In this document: positions 34,996 to 43,438 of the stretch, in pieces
Numbering within the stretch: position 1 is the first letter of the stretch
How the letters are laid out: the number at the start of each line of letters is the position of its first letter
DNA from: Enorma phocaeensis
GTDB taxonomy: Bacteria; Actinomycetota; Coriobacteriia; Coriobacteriales; Coriobacteriaceae
Assembly: GCF_016901575.1 (NCBI RefSeq)
Contig: NZ_JACJKQ010000009.1
Location: forward strand, 1 to 64,000
Direction: 5' to 3'
DNA: 64,000 bases
Notes under the pieces: model-generated
What the model was told of the DNA's origin: nothing
Seen by the model: only the letters and a program-made list of their open reading frames with translations
Databases searched by the model: none
Made by a program: the position numbers and the translations under genes

Positions 34996-35982
34996 ATGAT
35001 GGATACCTGTTTGTTTGGCATATCTGCTTTCGAGGCGCTTTGTGCGAGCGATACGCTGCCGTTTGACCTTTATGGGCTTCCGCGGACGGCGAAGCGCTCG
35101 GCTACCGGTGTGCCACGGCTTGGAGAGATCGATGCCCAGCTGAAGGCTCTGGGCGTTGTCGGCCGTCCCCTGCACGTATTGCTCGATAACGATGCATGCT
35201 CCCGCCGCTCGTCCGACGTCGTCTGCCACGTTCTGACGAAGCAGCTGCCTCCGCGTTCGCTCATTCGCTGCGATTCGAATTTGCTGGTGCCAACGCCGGA
35301 GCTGTGCTTTTTACAGCTCGCCGATTCTCGCTGCGCGAATGTCGGTTCGAGCTGCCTTTCGCGTGAAATCGAGCTGGTTCTAAAAGGTTTTGAGCTTGCA
35401 GGGGAATATAGGATGGACGCGATGGATCCAGATGGGTTCCGCACCATCGAGCGCCCTGCGACCACCGCTGAACGAATGCGGCAGACGCTTGCTCTTTGCA
35501 CGCGCTTGCGGGGCATCGCGCTTGCCCGGAAGGTTTTATCGTCGGTGCAGGATAACGCGCGATCGCCCGGGGAAGCGGCGATGGCGCTGTTGCTAACCGG
35601 CCCGCGCCGTCTGGGAGGCATGGGTTTCCCGCGGGGTGTGCTCAACTGGCCGATTCAGACCTCTTCTGGCCTTAGGAAAGTCGACCTTGGATGGCCATGG
35701 TTGCGAGCCGGCCTGGAATACAAGGGGAGGAAGTACCATCCAGAGGGGCGTGCAAGCGTTGACGACCGAAGAGAGAACAGTATTACCGGCAGCGGGATTA
35801 CGCTGTTGAACGTTTGGTATGAAGATTTGGCAAGCCCATGGCTTTTTGACCAACTGGTCCATGACATCTCGCGGGTTTTGGGATTGCGCGTGCGAATACG
35901 CGACGAACAATTCTCGTACCGCCAACGAGTCCTACGCTCGCTCGCTCTTCCGCCGCTTAGACGATACGACGATATGCTGTGA
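34996..35982 (+). CDS. PD-(D/E)XK nuclease-like protein (DUF559/AbiEi-like), unassigned
   Basis: A 328-residue soluble protein. In its C-terminal third KVDLGWP is followed about 9 residues later by GLEYKGRKYH, giving the D...ExK pattern of Vsr/DUF559-type endonuclease folds; then come a turn with conserved Arg (DDRRENSI) and strand ITLLNVWYEDL, as in Vsr-like proteins. The N-terminal part (LPRTAKRSATGVP; HVLL) resembles AbiEi-type antitoxin or regulator proteins. No partner toxin is adjacent. The gene stands alone between two repeat arrays (34.6 and 36.1-36.5 kb). Two ATGs (34996, 34999) are possible; the ribosome-binding site is weak. Confidence 0.6.
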   Translation: MMDTCLFGISAFEALCASDTLPFDLYGLPRTAKRSATGVPRLGEIDAQLKALGVVGRPLHVLLDNDACSRRSSDVVCHVLTKQLPPRSLIRCDSNLLVPTPELCFLQLADSRCANVGSSCLSREIELVLKGFELAGEYRMDAMDPDGFRTIERPATTAERMRQTLALCTRLRGIALARKVLSSVQDNARSPGEAAMALLLTGPRRLGGMGFPRGVLNWPIQTSSGLRKVDLGWPWLRAGLEYKGRKYHPEGRASVDDRRENSITGSGITLLNVWYEDLASPWLFDQLVHDISRVLGLRVRIRDEQFSYRQRVLRSLALPPLRRYDDML

Positions 35983-36117
35983 AGGTACGATTTGGCGTCC
36001 TTCTGGAATGGCCTCGGCGTGGTGCTGACGAGATTGTGCCAGGCAAGCTGTGAGGGGTCGGGAGATGCGACGGCGTTCCTGCTGAATGGCGTCAGATGAG
36101 CGATGTCTGCGCCGCAT

Positions 36118-36475
36118 GGTCAAATTGCCTGTTCCCTGGGCAGAAGACGTGCATGCAGATGGTGCGCGCGGTCAAATTGGATGGGCTCTGGGCACGGGCT
36201 GCGCGACCAGCGATACTGAGTGGTCAATATAGTGGACCGCTGGGCAGGCGGCGCATCGATAGAGGGGTTATCACGAGGTTGGCAAGCGATGTTCTGCCCA
36301 GCGAAGCGATGAGATTGCCCCGAGCGTCAACGGGTTCGCATCTTCTTTGCCCAGATGTCGTCCTAGGTGACCATAAGGTCCGGGCTGTTGATGTCTCCCT
36401 GCCCAGCATTCGACTTAATTGACCATCGAGCTGGGGCGCTGTACCGCATGTGCCCAGCAATCATATCGATTGACC
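36118..36475. repeat. 52-bp-phased bipartite motif array B (3 direct + 4 inverted copies)
   Basis: Direct copies GGTCAA-N12-CTGGGC start at 36118, 36170 and 36222 (52, 52 bp). Inverted copies GCCCAG-N12-TTGACC (or a close variant) start at 36296, 36349, 36401 and 36452 (53, 52, 51 bp); the first of these has a 13-bp centre. The step across the inversion is 74 bp, almost the same as in array A (75 bp). The first two units also share CGTGCAT downstream with array A. No gene lies between 35983 and 36615. Confidence 0.85.
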
Positions 36476-36569
36476 AAAAAACGCACGGGCCGCAGCGGAA
36501 CGCCGCCTGCGGGCGGAAGGCCTTTCGAGGACGGGGCACATCGCACCGCGCGATGTGCCAAATGCAAAA

Positions 36570-36602
36570 GGCGGGCGCACGGCTCTTTGCCACGCGCCCG
36601 CC
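36570..36602 (-). terminator. Terminator hairpin after the trkA pair
   Basis: GGCGGGCGC pairs with GCGCCCGCC, extended by GGC/GCC around a TCTTT loop. It lies 14 bp past the trkA stop. A second hairpin, GCACATCGC with GCGATGTGC, is at about 36537-36558. Confidence 0.6.
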
Positions 36603-36615
36603 CATGTGTCGCCGC

Positions 36616-37275
36616 TTAGGCGAACAGTCTCCGGATGGCGTCGCGGCCATCCCCGTTGGTGAAGAGAATGGCTTCATCGTCCGCCTGGAGGACCGTGTCT
36701 CCGTTGGGAACGGTTATGTCGCCCTTGTGGTCCACGGCGATCACGATCGTCTGGTCGGGAAAGATGATGTCGCGCAGCGCCGATCCGTCTACCTGAGAGC
36801 CTGCGCCAACATTTGCCTGGACGATGCTATGGTCTCCACGCCCTAGGCGCATGAGGGTGTAGACATCGCGCAGGTTCATGCCCTCGAGCACGAAGCGGGC
36901 CATGATGTCGGCTTGGTTTACGCCGACGTCCACGCCGTTCGCAGGCGTGAACATCCATGCGTTGCGAGGGTCGTTGACGCGGGCGACCACCCTGGGCACG
37001 GCGAACTCCATCTTTGCGAGCATGGAGATGACCAGGTTGACCTCGTCCTCGCCCGTCACGGCGACGACCACGTCGGCCATGCGGACGCCTGCGCGCTCAA
37101 GTACCTGCGGGTCCGACGCGTTGCCGCACACTACGGTGCAGTCGGGGCGGACGCGGCGGACGCGCTCTGCATCGCCCTGCCTCGCCTCGATGATGGTGAC
37201 GGCCTCTCCGTCTTCCTGAAGACGGCCGGCCAGGTGCGTTCCCATCTTGCCGCCGCCCACTACGATGATCTGCAT
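36616..37275 (-). CDS. trkA: TrkA/KtrA-type RCK protein (potassium transport regulator)
   Basis: A 219-residue cytoplasmic regulator. IIVVGGGKMGTHLA is the nucleotide-binding Rossmann loop, with an acidic residue at the end of strand 2 (IIEAR) suited to NAD(H) or ATP. A C-terminal RCK_C domain follows from about residue 135 (VGAGSQVDGSALRDI...TVLQADDEAILF). It is the second of two related genes with a 9-bp gap, so the pair is one operon. No TrkH/KtrB channel subunit is visible; it may be elsewhere. Confidence 0.93.
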   Translation of the reverse strand: MQIIVVGGGKMGTHLAGRLQEDGEAVTIIEARQGDAERVRRVRPDCTVVCGNASDPQVLERAGVRMADVVVAVTGEDEVNLVISMLAKMEFAVPRVVARVNDPRNAWMFTPANGVDVGVNQADIMARFVLEGMNLRDVYTLMRLGRGDHSIVQANVGAGSQVDGSALRDIIFPDQTIVIAVDHKGDITVPNGDTVLQADDEAILFTNGDGRDAIRRLFA

Positions 37276-37284
37276 ATGGATCGC

Positions 37285-37938
37285 CTACTCTCCCATTCCG
37301 AGCATCTGCTTGAATTTGCGGCTCGCCGATGTGGCGACGACTGCATAGATGATGTCCCCCTCAGCGAGCACGGTGCCCTGCGTGGGGATGAACGTCTCGT
37401 TGTTGCGCGAAACGCTCACGACCTGCACCTCGCCCACGGCGGTCAGCTCGCGCACCGTGGCCCCGTCGAGCAGCTTGGGCACGTCGGCGCGCACCAGGCG
37501 CACCTCGCCCGACCCGATGTCGTAGATGCCGTCAAGCTGCTGGTAGGTGAGCAGCTCGCAGGTGCGGGCAACGCCCCAGGCGTTGGGCGAGATGGTCTGG
37601 ATGTTCAGCCTCCGATAGGTTTCCGCCTTGGACAGGTCATGCAGGCGGGCGATGACGCGTGGCACGCGGAACGTGCTGCGGGCAACGTGCGCGACAACGA
37701 TGTTCGCCTCGTCGGAACGCATGCAGGCAACTACGGCGCTTGCACGGTCGATGCCTGCCTCTTCGAGCACGGCGCGGTCGAAGCCTACGCCGCAAATGCG
37801 CTTGCCGGTGCATGAGGGGTCCAGGGCATCGAGTGCCTTTTGGTCGCGGTCGACTGCCGTGACATCGAATCCCTGACGGCTGAGGCGGGCCACCAGGCCT
37901 GCGCCCATGAAGCCGACTCCCACCACGATCACGTTCAT
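37285..37938 (-). CDS. trkA: TrkA/KtrA-type RCK protein (second copy)
   Basis: A 217-residue RCK protein similar in plan to its neighbour: VIVVGVGFMGAGLVARL is the Rossmann loop, AVDRDQKAL has the acidic strand-2 end, and RCK_C begins near residue 130 (GEVRLVRADVPKLLDGATVREL). The two proteins differ enough to be an ancient pair and may form a heteromeric gating ring. It is first in the two-gene operon. The P-type ATPase at 38090 ends in the same orientation 152 bp upstream, so ion pumping and ion-channel control are physically linked. Confidence 0.92.
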   Translation of the reverse strand: MNVIVVGVGFMGAGLVARLSRQGFDVTAVDRDQKALDALDPSCTGKRICGVGFDRAVLEEAGIDRASAVVACMRSDEANIVVAHVARSTFRVPRVIARLHDLSKAETYRRLNIQTISPNAWGVARTCELLTYQQLDGIYDIGSGEVRLVRADVPKLLDGATVRELTAVGEVQVVSVSRNNETFIPTQGTVLAEGDIIYAVVATSASRKFKQMLGMGE

Positions 37939-38089
37939 TGACTATCACCTCTCGAATGAGCTATTGGGTCGTTCTGGATTGCTATCGATTGCATCTTGCT
38001 ACATACCTTATCTGGACAATGCCGTCCGGCTCTCGAAAGAGCGGGCCGTCTGGCCCCGATGCTGCCGGGGCCGTGGCGGGCGAGGCCGC

Positions 38090-41023
38090 CTAGCGGGCAG
38101 CCTTTGCCGGGGCGGATGCGTCGTGCGCATGCATGCGGCGCACGACGAGCTTGCGCACCTCCTCGATGGCAAATACCACGAAGGGGATGCATGCGAGGAA
38201 GACGTAGTCCTGCCAGCCGAGCGGCGCGGTGTGGAACACGCCCTGGAGCGGCGGGAATATGGTGAGAAACACAATGAGCGCGATTTCGAACACGATGCCG
38301 AAGAGGATCTTGCGGTTCGAGAACAGGCCGATCGAGAAGACCGACGCGCGCTCGGTGCGGCAGTTCATGACCTGGCCGATCTGGGCGAACACGATGCCCG
38401 CGAGGGTCATGGTCGTCGCCTGCACATAGACGGGGTCGAGGTCGTTGCCCAGGCCTGCCAGCGGCAGCGCGGGCCAGCCGTTGAGCAGGTTCACCAGGAA
38501 GTAGCCCGCCATGGCGGCGGCAGAGCCCATCATGCCGTACCACAGGAACGCCTTGCCCAGGACGCGCTTGTTAAGCAGGCGCTCGTTGGGATCGCGCGGG
38601 GGCTGGTCCATGACGGTCCCCTCGGGAGGCTCGGTTCCCAGCCCGAGCGCCGGAAGCAGGTCGGTGCCCAGGTCGATGGTCAGGATCTGCATGGTGGTAA
38701 GCGGCAGAGGCACGGCTCCTCCCGAGAGCAGGTACACCGCGGAGGGGACGGCCTCAGGCGCGTTGGAGTTCAAGATATACAGCAGGAACTTGCGGATATT
38801 GCTGTACACGGCGCGGCCCTCTTCGATGGCGGCGACGATCGAGGCGAAGTTGTCGTCGGTCAAGATCATGTCGGCCGCTTCCTTGGCGACGTCGGTGCCC
38901 GTGATTCCCATGGCGACGCCGATGTCCGCCTTCTTGAGCGCGGGCGCGTCGTTCACGCCGTCGCCGGTAACGGCGACGATCTCTCCCATTTCCTGCAGCG
39001 CCGTCACCACGCGCAGCTTCTGCTCGGGCGCCATGCGCGCAAAGACCACCTGCCCGCGCAGCTTCTCCTTGAGCTCGTCGTCGGACATCTGGGCGAGCTC
39101 GAAGCCCGAGACGACCGAGAGGTCGTCGCCTTCGACAATGCCGATGCGGCGGGCGATGCTCGCTGCGGTCAGGCCGTAGTCGCCCGTGATCATGACGATC
39201 CGGATTCCGGCGCGGCGGCACTTGGCGACGGCGTCGGCGACTTCGGGGCGCGGCGGGTCGAGCATGACCTCGAGACCGACGAATACCAGGTGGCACTCGA
39301 TGTTTTCGGGCGTGTAGTCGCTCATGGCGACGGGTACGCCTTCGGAGCGCGCTGTGTCGTCGATCGCTCGGTAGGCGACGGCGAGCACGCGCAGGCCGTC
39401 GGCCGCATAGCGGTCGTTGGCGTCCATGATGCGGGCTCTCAGCTCATCGGTGAGCTCCACCACCTCGCCGTTTACGCGGATGCGCTCCGAGAGCTTGACC
39501 ACTTCGTTGGGAGCGCCCTTTACAAAGGCGACGGTGCGCGCCCCATCGAGCGGGTCTTCAAGTGCGTGCACCGTGGTCATGCGCTTGCGGCGGCTTTCAA
39601 AAGGCAGCTCCTTCACGCGCGGCATGCGGCCATCGAGCTCCGCCGGATCGATGCCGCCCTTCTGGGCGGACACGATGAGGCAGGCTTCGGTGGGGTCGCC
39701 CATGACCTCGTAGCGGCCGCCCTCTTCCTCGGGGGCGTGCAGGCGCGCGTTGCCGCACAGCAGCCCGCCTTCGAGCAGCAGCTCGAGGTCGACGTCGTCC
39801 ACGGCACGATAGCGCTTGCCCTCAGACTCGATGAACCCTTCGGGCGCATAGCCCACGCCCGTGACCTCGTAGGTGCGCGCTGCGGTCCACAGGTGCTTGA
39901 CGGTCATCTCGTTTTGGGTAAGCGTGCCGGTCTTGTCGGTGCAGATGACGCTCGTAGATCCGAGCGCCTCGACAGAGTTGAGCTTTTTAACGAGGGCGTT
40001 TCGTTTGCTCATACGCTGGACCGCCATGGCCAGCGAAAGCGTCACGGTGGGCAGCAGGCCTTCGGGGATGAACGCCACCACCATGCCGAGCGAGAAGATG
40101 AACGCCTCGGCGAAGGGGTTGTGCACCACGAAGATGTTCAGCGCAAAGAATGCGAGCCCCATGGCCGTGGCGAAGATGGTCACCTGCTTGGTCAGGCGGT
40201 CGAGCTCTCGCTGGAGCGGGCTTTCGGCGTCCTCCATGTTTTGGGTGAGGCTCGCGATCTTGCCGAACTCGGTGTCCATGCCGATGCGCAGCACGATGGC
40301 GCGCCCGTTGCCCTCCGACACGCTTGTGCCAGCGAACACCAGGTTGGGAATCTCGGCAGGGGAGAGGCCCTCCTCCAGAACGGCGTCGGCGGTCTTGCGC
40401 GAAGGCGTGGACTCCCCGTTGAGGGTGGATTGGTTCACCTGGAGGTCGGAGCTCGAGATGACGCGGGCGTCTGCGGAGATCTTGTCGCCCTCGGCGAGCA
40501 GCATGATGTCGCCGGGAACCAGGTCCTCCGCCAGGATCTTCTGTTCTTGCCCGTCGCGGATGACGTTGGCATAGGCGGGAAGCATCTTCTTGAGTGCCTC
40601 GGTCGCCTGGCTGGCGCGGAACTCCTGCCAAAAGCTGAAGACGCCGTTGATGACGTTTACCAGCCAGACGGCGCAGCCGAGCTCAGGCATGCCCGCGACG
40701 AACGCGATGATGCCTGCGACCCAGAGGAGCACGGCCATGAGGTGCGTGAAGTTTGAGAGGAACGCCACGATGGGCGACTTCTTCTTCCCGCTTTGGATGA
40801 GGTTCTTGCCCAGCTTCTGTTGGCGCGCCGCCGCCTCTTTAGAGGTGAGGCCGCCCCTGCCAACATTCAGCTGGCCAAAGACGAGGTCGGTTGTCATGCG
40901 TCGGATTTCATCAAGCGGACCCGCAGCCCCCTTGGCTGCAGATGTCCGCGCCGCCAAGCTCGCGTTGGCTTTGGCGGAAGCGTCCGTCGCCCCCTGCGAC
41001 GGCACGCCCGTGCGGCTTTCCAT
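38090..41023 (-). CDS. Cation P-type ATPase resembling Na,K-ATPase (P2C-like)
   Basis: A 977-residue pump. The phosphorylation site is CTDKTGTLT (Asp363), the TM4 motif is PEGLLPT (Pro320), the hinge is GDGVNDAPALKKADIGVAMG, and the actuator loop has LNGESTPS. TM5 reads NAPEAVP and TM6 TIDLGTDLLPALGLG. PEGLL, the IDLGTD motif and the following QPPRDPN region are closer to eukaryotic Na,K/H,K-ATPase alpha subunits than to SERCA (PEGLPA; WVNLVTD), so Na or K export/exchange is more likely than Ca; this is inference. A Lys/Ala-rich N-terminal tail precedes the first domain. ATG at 41023 has GGAAGGAGAG upstream. Confidence 0.9.
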   Translation of the reverse strand: MESRTGVPSQGATDASAKANASLAARTSAAKGAAGPLDEIRRMTTDLVFGQLNVGRGGLTSKEAAARQQKLGKNLIQSGKKKSPIVAFLSNFTHLMAVLLWVAGIIAFVAGMPELGCAVWLVNVINGVFSFWQEFRASQATEALKKMLPAYANVIRDGQEQKILAEDLVPGDIMLLAEGDKISADARVISSSDLQVNQSTLNGESTPSRKTADAVLEEGLSPAEIPNLVFAGTSVSEGNGRAIVLRIGMDTEFGKIASLTQNMEDAESPLQRELDRLTKQVTIFATAMGLAFFALNIFVVHNPFAEAFIFSLGMVVAFIPEGLLPTVTLSLAMAVQRMSKRNALVKKLNSVEALGSTSVICTDKTGTLTQNEMTVKHLWTAARTYEVTGVGYAPEGFIESEGKRYRAVDDVDLELLLEGGLLCGNARLHAPEEEGGRYEVMGDPTEACLIVSAQKGGIDPAELDGRMPRVKELPFESRRKRMTTVHALEDPLDGARTVAFVKGAPNEVVKLSERIRVNGEVVELTDELRARIMDANDRYAADGLRVLAVAYRAIDDTARSEGVPVAMSDYTPENIECHLVFVGLEVMLDPPRPEVADAVAKCRRAGIRIVMITGDYGLTAASIARRIGIVEGDDLSVVSGFELAQMSDDELKEKLRGQVVFARMAPEQKLRVVTALQEMGEIVAVTGDGVNDAPALKKADIGVAMGITGTDVAKEAADMILTDDNFASIVAAIEEGRAVYSNIRKFLLYILNSNAPEAVPSAVYLLSGGAVPLPLTTMQILTIDLGTDLLPALGLGTEPPEGTVMDQPPRDPNERLLNKRVLGKAFLWYGMMGSAAAMAGYFLVNLLNGWPALPLAGLGNDLDPVYVQATTMTLAGIVFAQIGQVMNCRTERASVFSIGLFSNRKILFGIVFEIALIVFLTIFPPLQGVFHTAPLGWQDYVFLACIPFVVFAIEEVRKLVVRRMHAHDASAPAKAAR

Positions 41024-41356
41024 GAAAGCTCTCCTTCCCACGGTCAGACGGCCTGTTTCATCCGCCTGGCGAGAAAAAGTGGAACATGGCCATGAGGGGC
41101 TCGCGCGCCGCTCCCTCGTGGTTGGCATGGCATCATAGCCATCTGCCGCAGGGGGTGCAACACCTTTTTTCAACTTTTTCTGACGAACGGCAAGAATCTG
41201 TCAACGGCGCCCGTACAGCGTGCGCTTTGCATGACGTGGCCGAAAAGGTCTGTACCGCGCTGGGCAGGCGGTATATGATACTGGACCGTGTGTTTATCAA
41301 GTGATTGGCCGCCTGGGATTGAGCGACGGCCATGGCATGATACGAAGGAGAGTCGC
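41024..41356. promoter_or_regulatory. Divergent promoter region between the P-type ATPase and yebC
   Basis: This 333-bp spacer serves two divergent genes. TATGAT at 41274-41279 is a possible -10 box for yebC. A T-rich patch (41163-41180) may help the other direction. CTGGGCAGGCGG at 41259-41270 matches the end of one array-B unit, but no GGTCAA box lies 18 bp upstream, so I do not call it a copy. Nothing else is seen. Confidence 0.3.
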
Positions 41357-42163
41357 ATGTCCGGACATTCAAAATGGGCTACAACAAAGCATCGTAAGGG
41401 CGCGCAGGACGCCAAGCGCTCGGCGCTCTTCTCCAAGCTGAGCCGCAACATCACCGTGGCGGCTCGCCTCGGCAACGACCCCAACCCGGACAACAACGCG
41501 TCGCTTGCCGCCGCTGTGGCCAAGGCCAAGGCGCAGTCCATGCCCAAGGACAAGATCAAGTCCGCCATCGACAAGGCGTTCGGCGCCGGCGCCGATGCCG
41601 CCGTGTACGAGAACATCGCCTACGAGGGCTACGGCCCCGCTGGCGTTGCCGTCTATGTCGAGTGCCTCACCGACAACCGCAACCGCACCGCCGCCGACGT
41701 TCGCTCCGCTTTCAGCCACTCCGGCGGCAGCCTGGGCACCACCGGCTCGGTTGCCTTCCAGTTTGAGCGCAAGGGCCAGATCGTCATCTCGAAGGAGATT
41801 CTCGACACCGAGTCCAAGAAGGAGGCCATGAAGCCCAACGGCGCCGCTGGCGACGAGGACGAGTTCATGATGGCCGTTGCCGAGGCCGGCGGCGAGGACT
41901 ACGAGGATGCCGGCGAGGAGTGGATCGTCTGGACCGCTCCGGGCGACCTCATGGCCGTTTCCCGCGGCATCGAGGAGCAGGGCGTCGAGGTCAAGGGCTC
42001 TGAGCTCACCATGGTCCCCACCACCCCCACGGCGGTTTCCGGCGCCGATGCCAAGAAGGTCCAGCGCCTCATCGACCGTCTCGAGGAGCTCGACGACGTC
42101 CAGGATGTCTACAACACCATGGACATGACCGACGAGGTCATCGCCGCTCTCGAGGAGGAGTAG
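41357..42163 (+). CDS. yebC: YebC/PmpR-family protein
   Basis: A 268-residue three-domain protein. It begins with the family hallmark MSGHSKWATTKHRKGAQDAKR, has PKDKIKSAIDKAFG and YEGYGPAGVAVYVECLTDNRNRT-type strands, and an acidic C-terminal domain. Family members act as transcription regulators and/or help ribosomes through proline stretches. An acidic insert (GEDYEDAGEE) follows the second domain, with a KPNGAAGDEDEF segment that is longer than in most homologues. ATG at 41357 has AAGGAGAG upstream. Confidence 0.96.
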   Translation: MSGHSKWATTKHRKGAQDAKRSALFSKLSRNITVAARLGNDPNPDNNASLAAAVAKAKAQSMPKDKIKSAIDKAFGAGADAAVYENIAYEGYGPAGVAVYVECLTDNRNRTAADVRSAFSHSGGSLGTTGSVAFQFERKGQIVISKEILDTESKKEAMKPNGAAGDEDEFMMAVAEAGGEDYEDAGEEWIVWTAPGDLMAVSRGIEEQGVEVKGSELTMVPTTPTAVSGADAKKVQRLIDRLEELDDVQDVYNTMDMTDEVIAALEEE

Positions 42164-42262
42164 CAGCACGTCTGCGCCAGCAGACGCCGGCGAAGCCTTT
42201 GTCTGCATCCTTCTGACGCGGCAGGGCGCTCGCCGTCGCCTCCACATATGACAAATGCCTTA

Positions 42263-42296
42263 AGCCGGGCCCGCGAGCACGCTTGCGGGCCCGGCT
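42263..42296 (+). terminator. yebC terminator hairpin
   Basis: AGCCGGGCCCGC pairs perfectly with GCGGGCCCGGCT (12 bp) around a 10-nt loop, followed by CCCTTTATAAT. It ends where the next promoter begins. Confidence 0.75.
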
Positions 42297-42301
42297 CCCT
42301 T

Positions 42302-42307
42302 TATAAT
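42302..42307 (+). promoter_or_regulatory. Consensus -10 box (TATAAT) of the amaP-asp23 operon
   Basis: A perfect TATAAT directly after the yebC terminator. The expected -35 position falls in the terminator loop and is poor, so an activator or alternative sigma factor may be needed. Confidence 0.55.
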
Positions 42308-42405
42308 CGTTCACTGCCGGCCGCGCGTCCCGTCGACGTCGCGCCGCATGAGGTGTGCATGAGGCGCCTCGCAGGATTCACACGACGTTGGCGGAGGAGG
42401 ACCGC

Positions 42406-42954
42406 GTGCGCATCGTCAAAAAGATCTTGGCGACCATCTACCTCGTCGCCGCCGTCATGGTGATCGGCGGATTCGCGGGCATCACCTTTGGTCCCTTTAC
42501 AGGGCGTTTCGAGCGAGTTCTCGAGATTCCTGCGGCACGCATCGCGCTCATCGTGGCGCTTGCGGTGCTGGGGATCGGCGTTCTCGTCACGGTGCTTCGC
42601 ACCTTTGTCGCGCGTCGTGAGCCCGATTGCATGAGGGCAGGCGGCAACCCCGACATCGAGGTGACGCTCGCAGCGCTCGCTTCCATCGCCCGTACCGCAG
42701 CGGAGACCGAGGACATCATGGTCGAGTCGGTGCGCGGCAAGGTGCAGGGGCGCGACCGATCCGAGGTACGTTTTGTCATCGAGGCCATCGCATTCACCGA
42801 CACGGGCCTAGAGCCGCTGGCCCAGCGAATTCAGGACAAGGTGCGCAGGGCGTGCGAGGAAATGCTCGGCACCACGGGCGTCACGGTGCGGGTGCGGTTC
42901 TGCCCCAGCAAGACCACGGTCGTCTCCAGGGAGGTTTCTCGTGAGCAAGGATAA
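42406..42954 (+). CDS. amaP: AmaP-like alkaline-shock membrane anchor protein
   Basis: A 182-residue protein with two N-terminal membrane helices (about residues 5-30 and 45-70) joined by a short loop, then a soluble domain. AmaP anchors Asp23 at the membrane in Firmicutes. Its place as the first gene of an amaP-DUF2273-asp23 set supports the call; the soluble part (NPDIEVTLAALASIARTAA; KVQGRDRSEVRFVIE) resembles a small Asp23-like domain. GTG at 42406 follows GGAGGAGG; an ATG at 42355 would lack a site. The next gene starts inside its 3' end. Confidence 0.8.
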   Translation: MRIVKKILATIYLVAAVMVIGGFAGITFGPFTGRFERVLEIPAARIALIVALAVLGIGVLVTVLRTFVARREPDCMRAGGNPDIEVTLAALASIARTAAETEDIMVESVRGKVQGRDRSEVRFVIEAIAFTDTGLEPLAQRIQDKVRRACEEMLGTTGVTVRVRFCPSKTTVVSREVSREQG

Positions 42955-43372
42955 GAAGGTTCCCCAGCCGTCCATCGAGCAGCCGCTCGATGAGTTCTCT
43001 TCAGCCGAGGGGGCGCGAGCGGACGCTGCCGAGGCGAGCGGCGCGAGCCGTGCGAAGGATTCGGCATCGAAGGCATGGGCCGCGGCGGGCGATGCTGCGC
43101 GAGCGGCTGCAAGCTCGGAGGACCTGCAGAATGCCGTGGGCTTTATAAAGGGCCTTGGCGCCACCGCCTGGAAGTACGCGGGGAGCCATCCGTATACGGT
43201 CTTTTATGGCTTCGTGGGCCTGGTGCTCGCGGTGCTCATCTTGACCATCGGACTGTGGGACACGATTGTGATCGCGGTGTTTGTATGCGTCGGCGCCATG
43301 ATTGGACAGATTCGCGACGGGGATAATGGAATCGTCAACTTCTTTAGCCGCCTTATCGGTGGCAGGCATTAG
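42941..43372 (+). CDS. DUF2273-containing small membrane protein
   Basis: A 143-residue protein. The first 75 residues are Ala/Ser/Glu/Lys-rich and probably unstructured or helical; two membrane helices follow near 80-100 and 105-125 (TVFYGFVGLVLAVLILTIG; WDTIVIAVFVCVGAMIG), then the IRDG...NFFSRL tail typical of DUF2273. The GTG start at 42941 overlaps the end of amaP by 14 bp, with GGAGG upstream. DUF2273 proteins accompany Asp23 in many Gram-positives and likely help fix it to the membrane. Confidence 0.82.
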   Translation: MSKDKKVPQPSIEQPLDEFSSAEGARADAAEASGASRAKDSASKAWAAAGDAARAAASSEDLQNAVGFIKGLGATAWKYAGSHPYTVFYGFVGLVLAVLILTIGLWDTIVIAVFVCVGAMIGQIRDGDNGIVNFFSRLIGGRH

Positions 43373-43438
43373 ACACGACGACGCACCGGCGCCCGACGTC
43401 GGAGCGAGCGGCGCGAATGCGCCTGAGAGGAGAGCGGG

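Noticed and set aside
37907-40756. A 949-codon open frame on the plus strand, antisense to the P-type ATPase
   Set aside because: High-GC coding DNA often leaves an opposite frame open. The predicted protein is rich in His/Arg/Asp/Val with no recognisable domain, while the minus strand encodes a complete P-type ATPase with all motifs.
41259-41270. Another copy of the bipartite motif near yebC
   Set aside because: CTGGGCAGGCGG matches one box, but the GGTC box is 13 bp and not 18 bp upstream and there are no phased neighbours.
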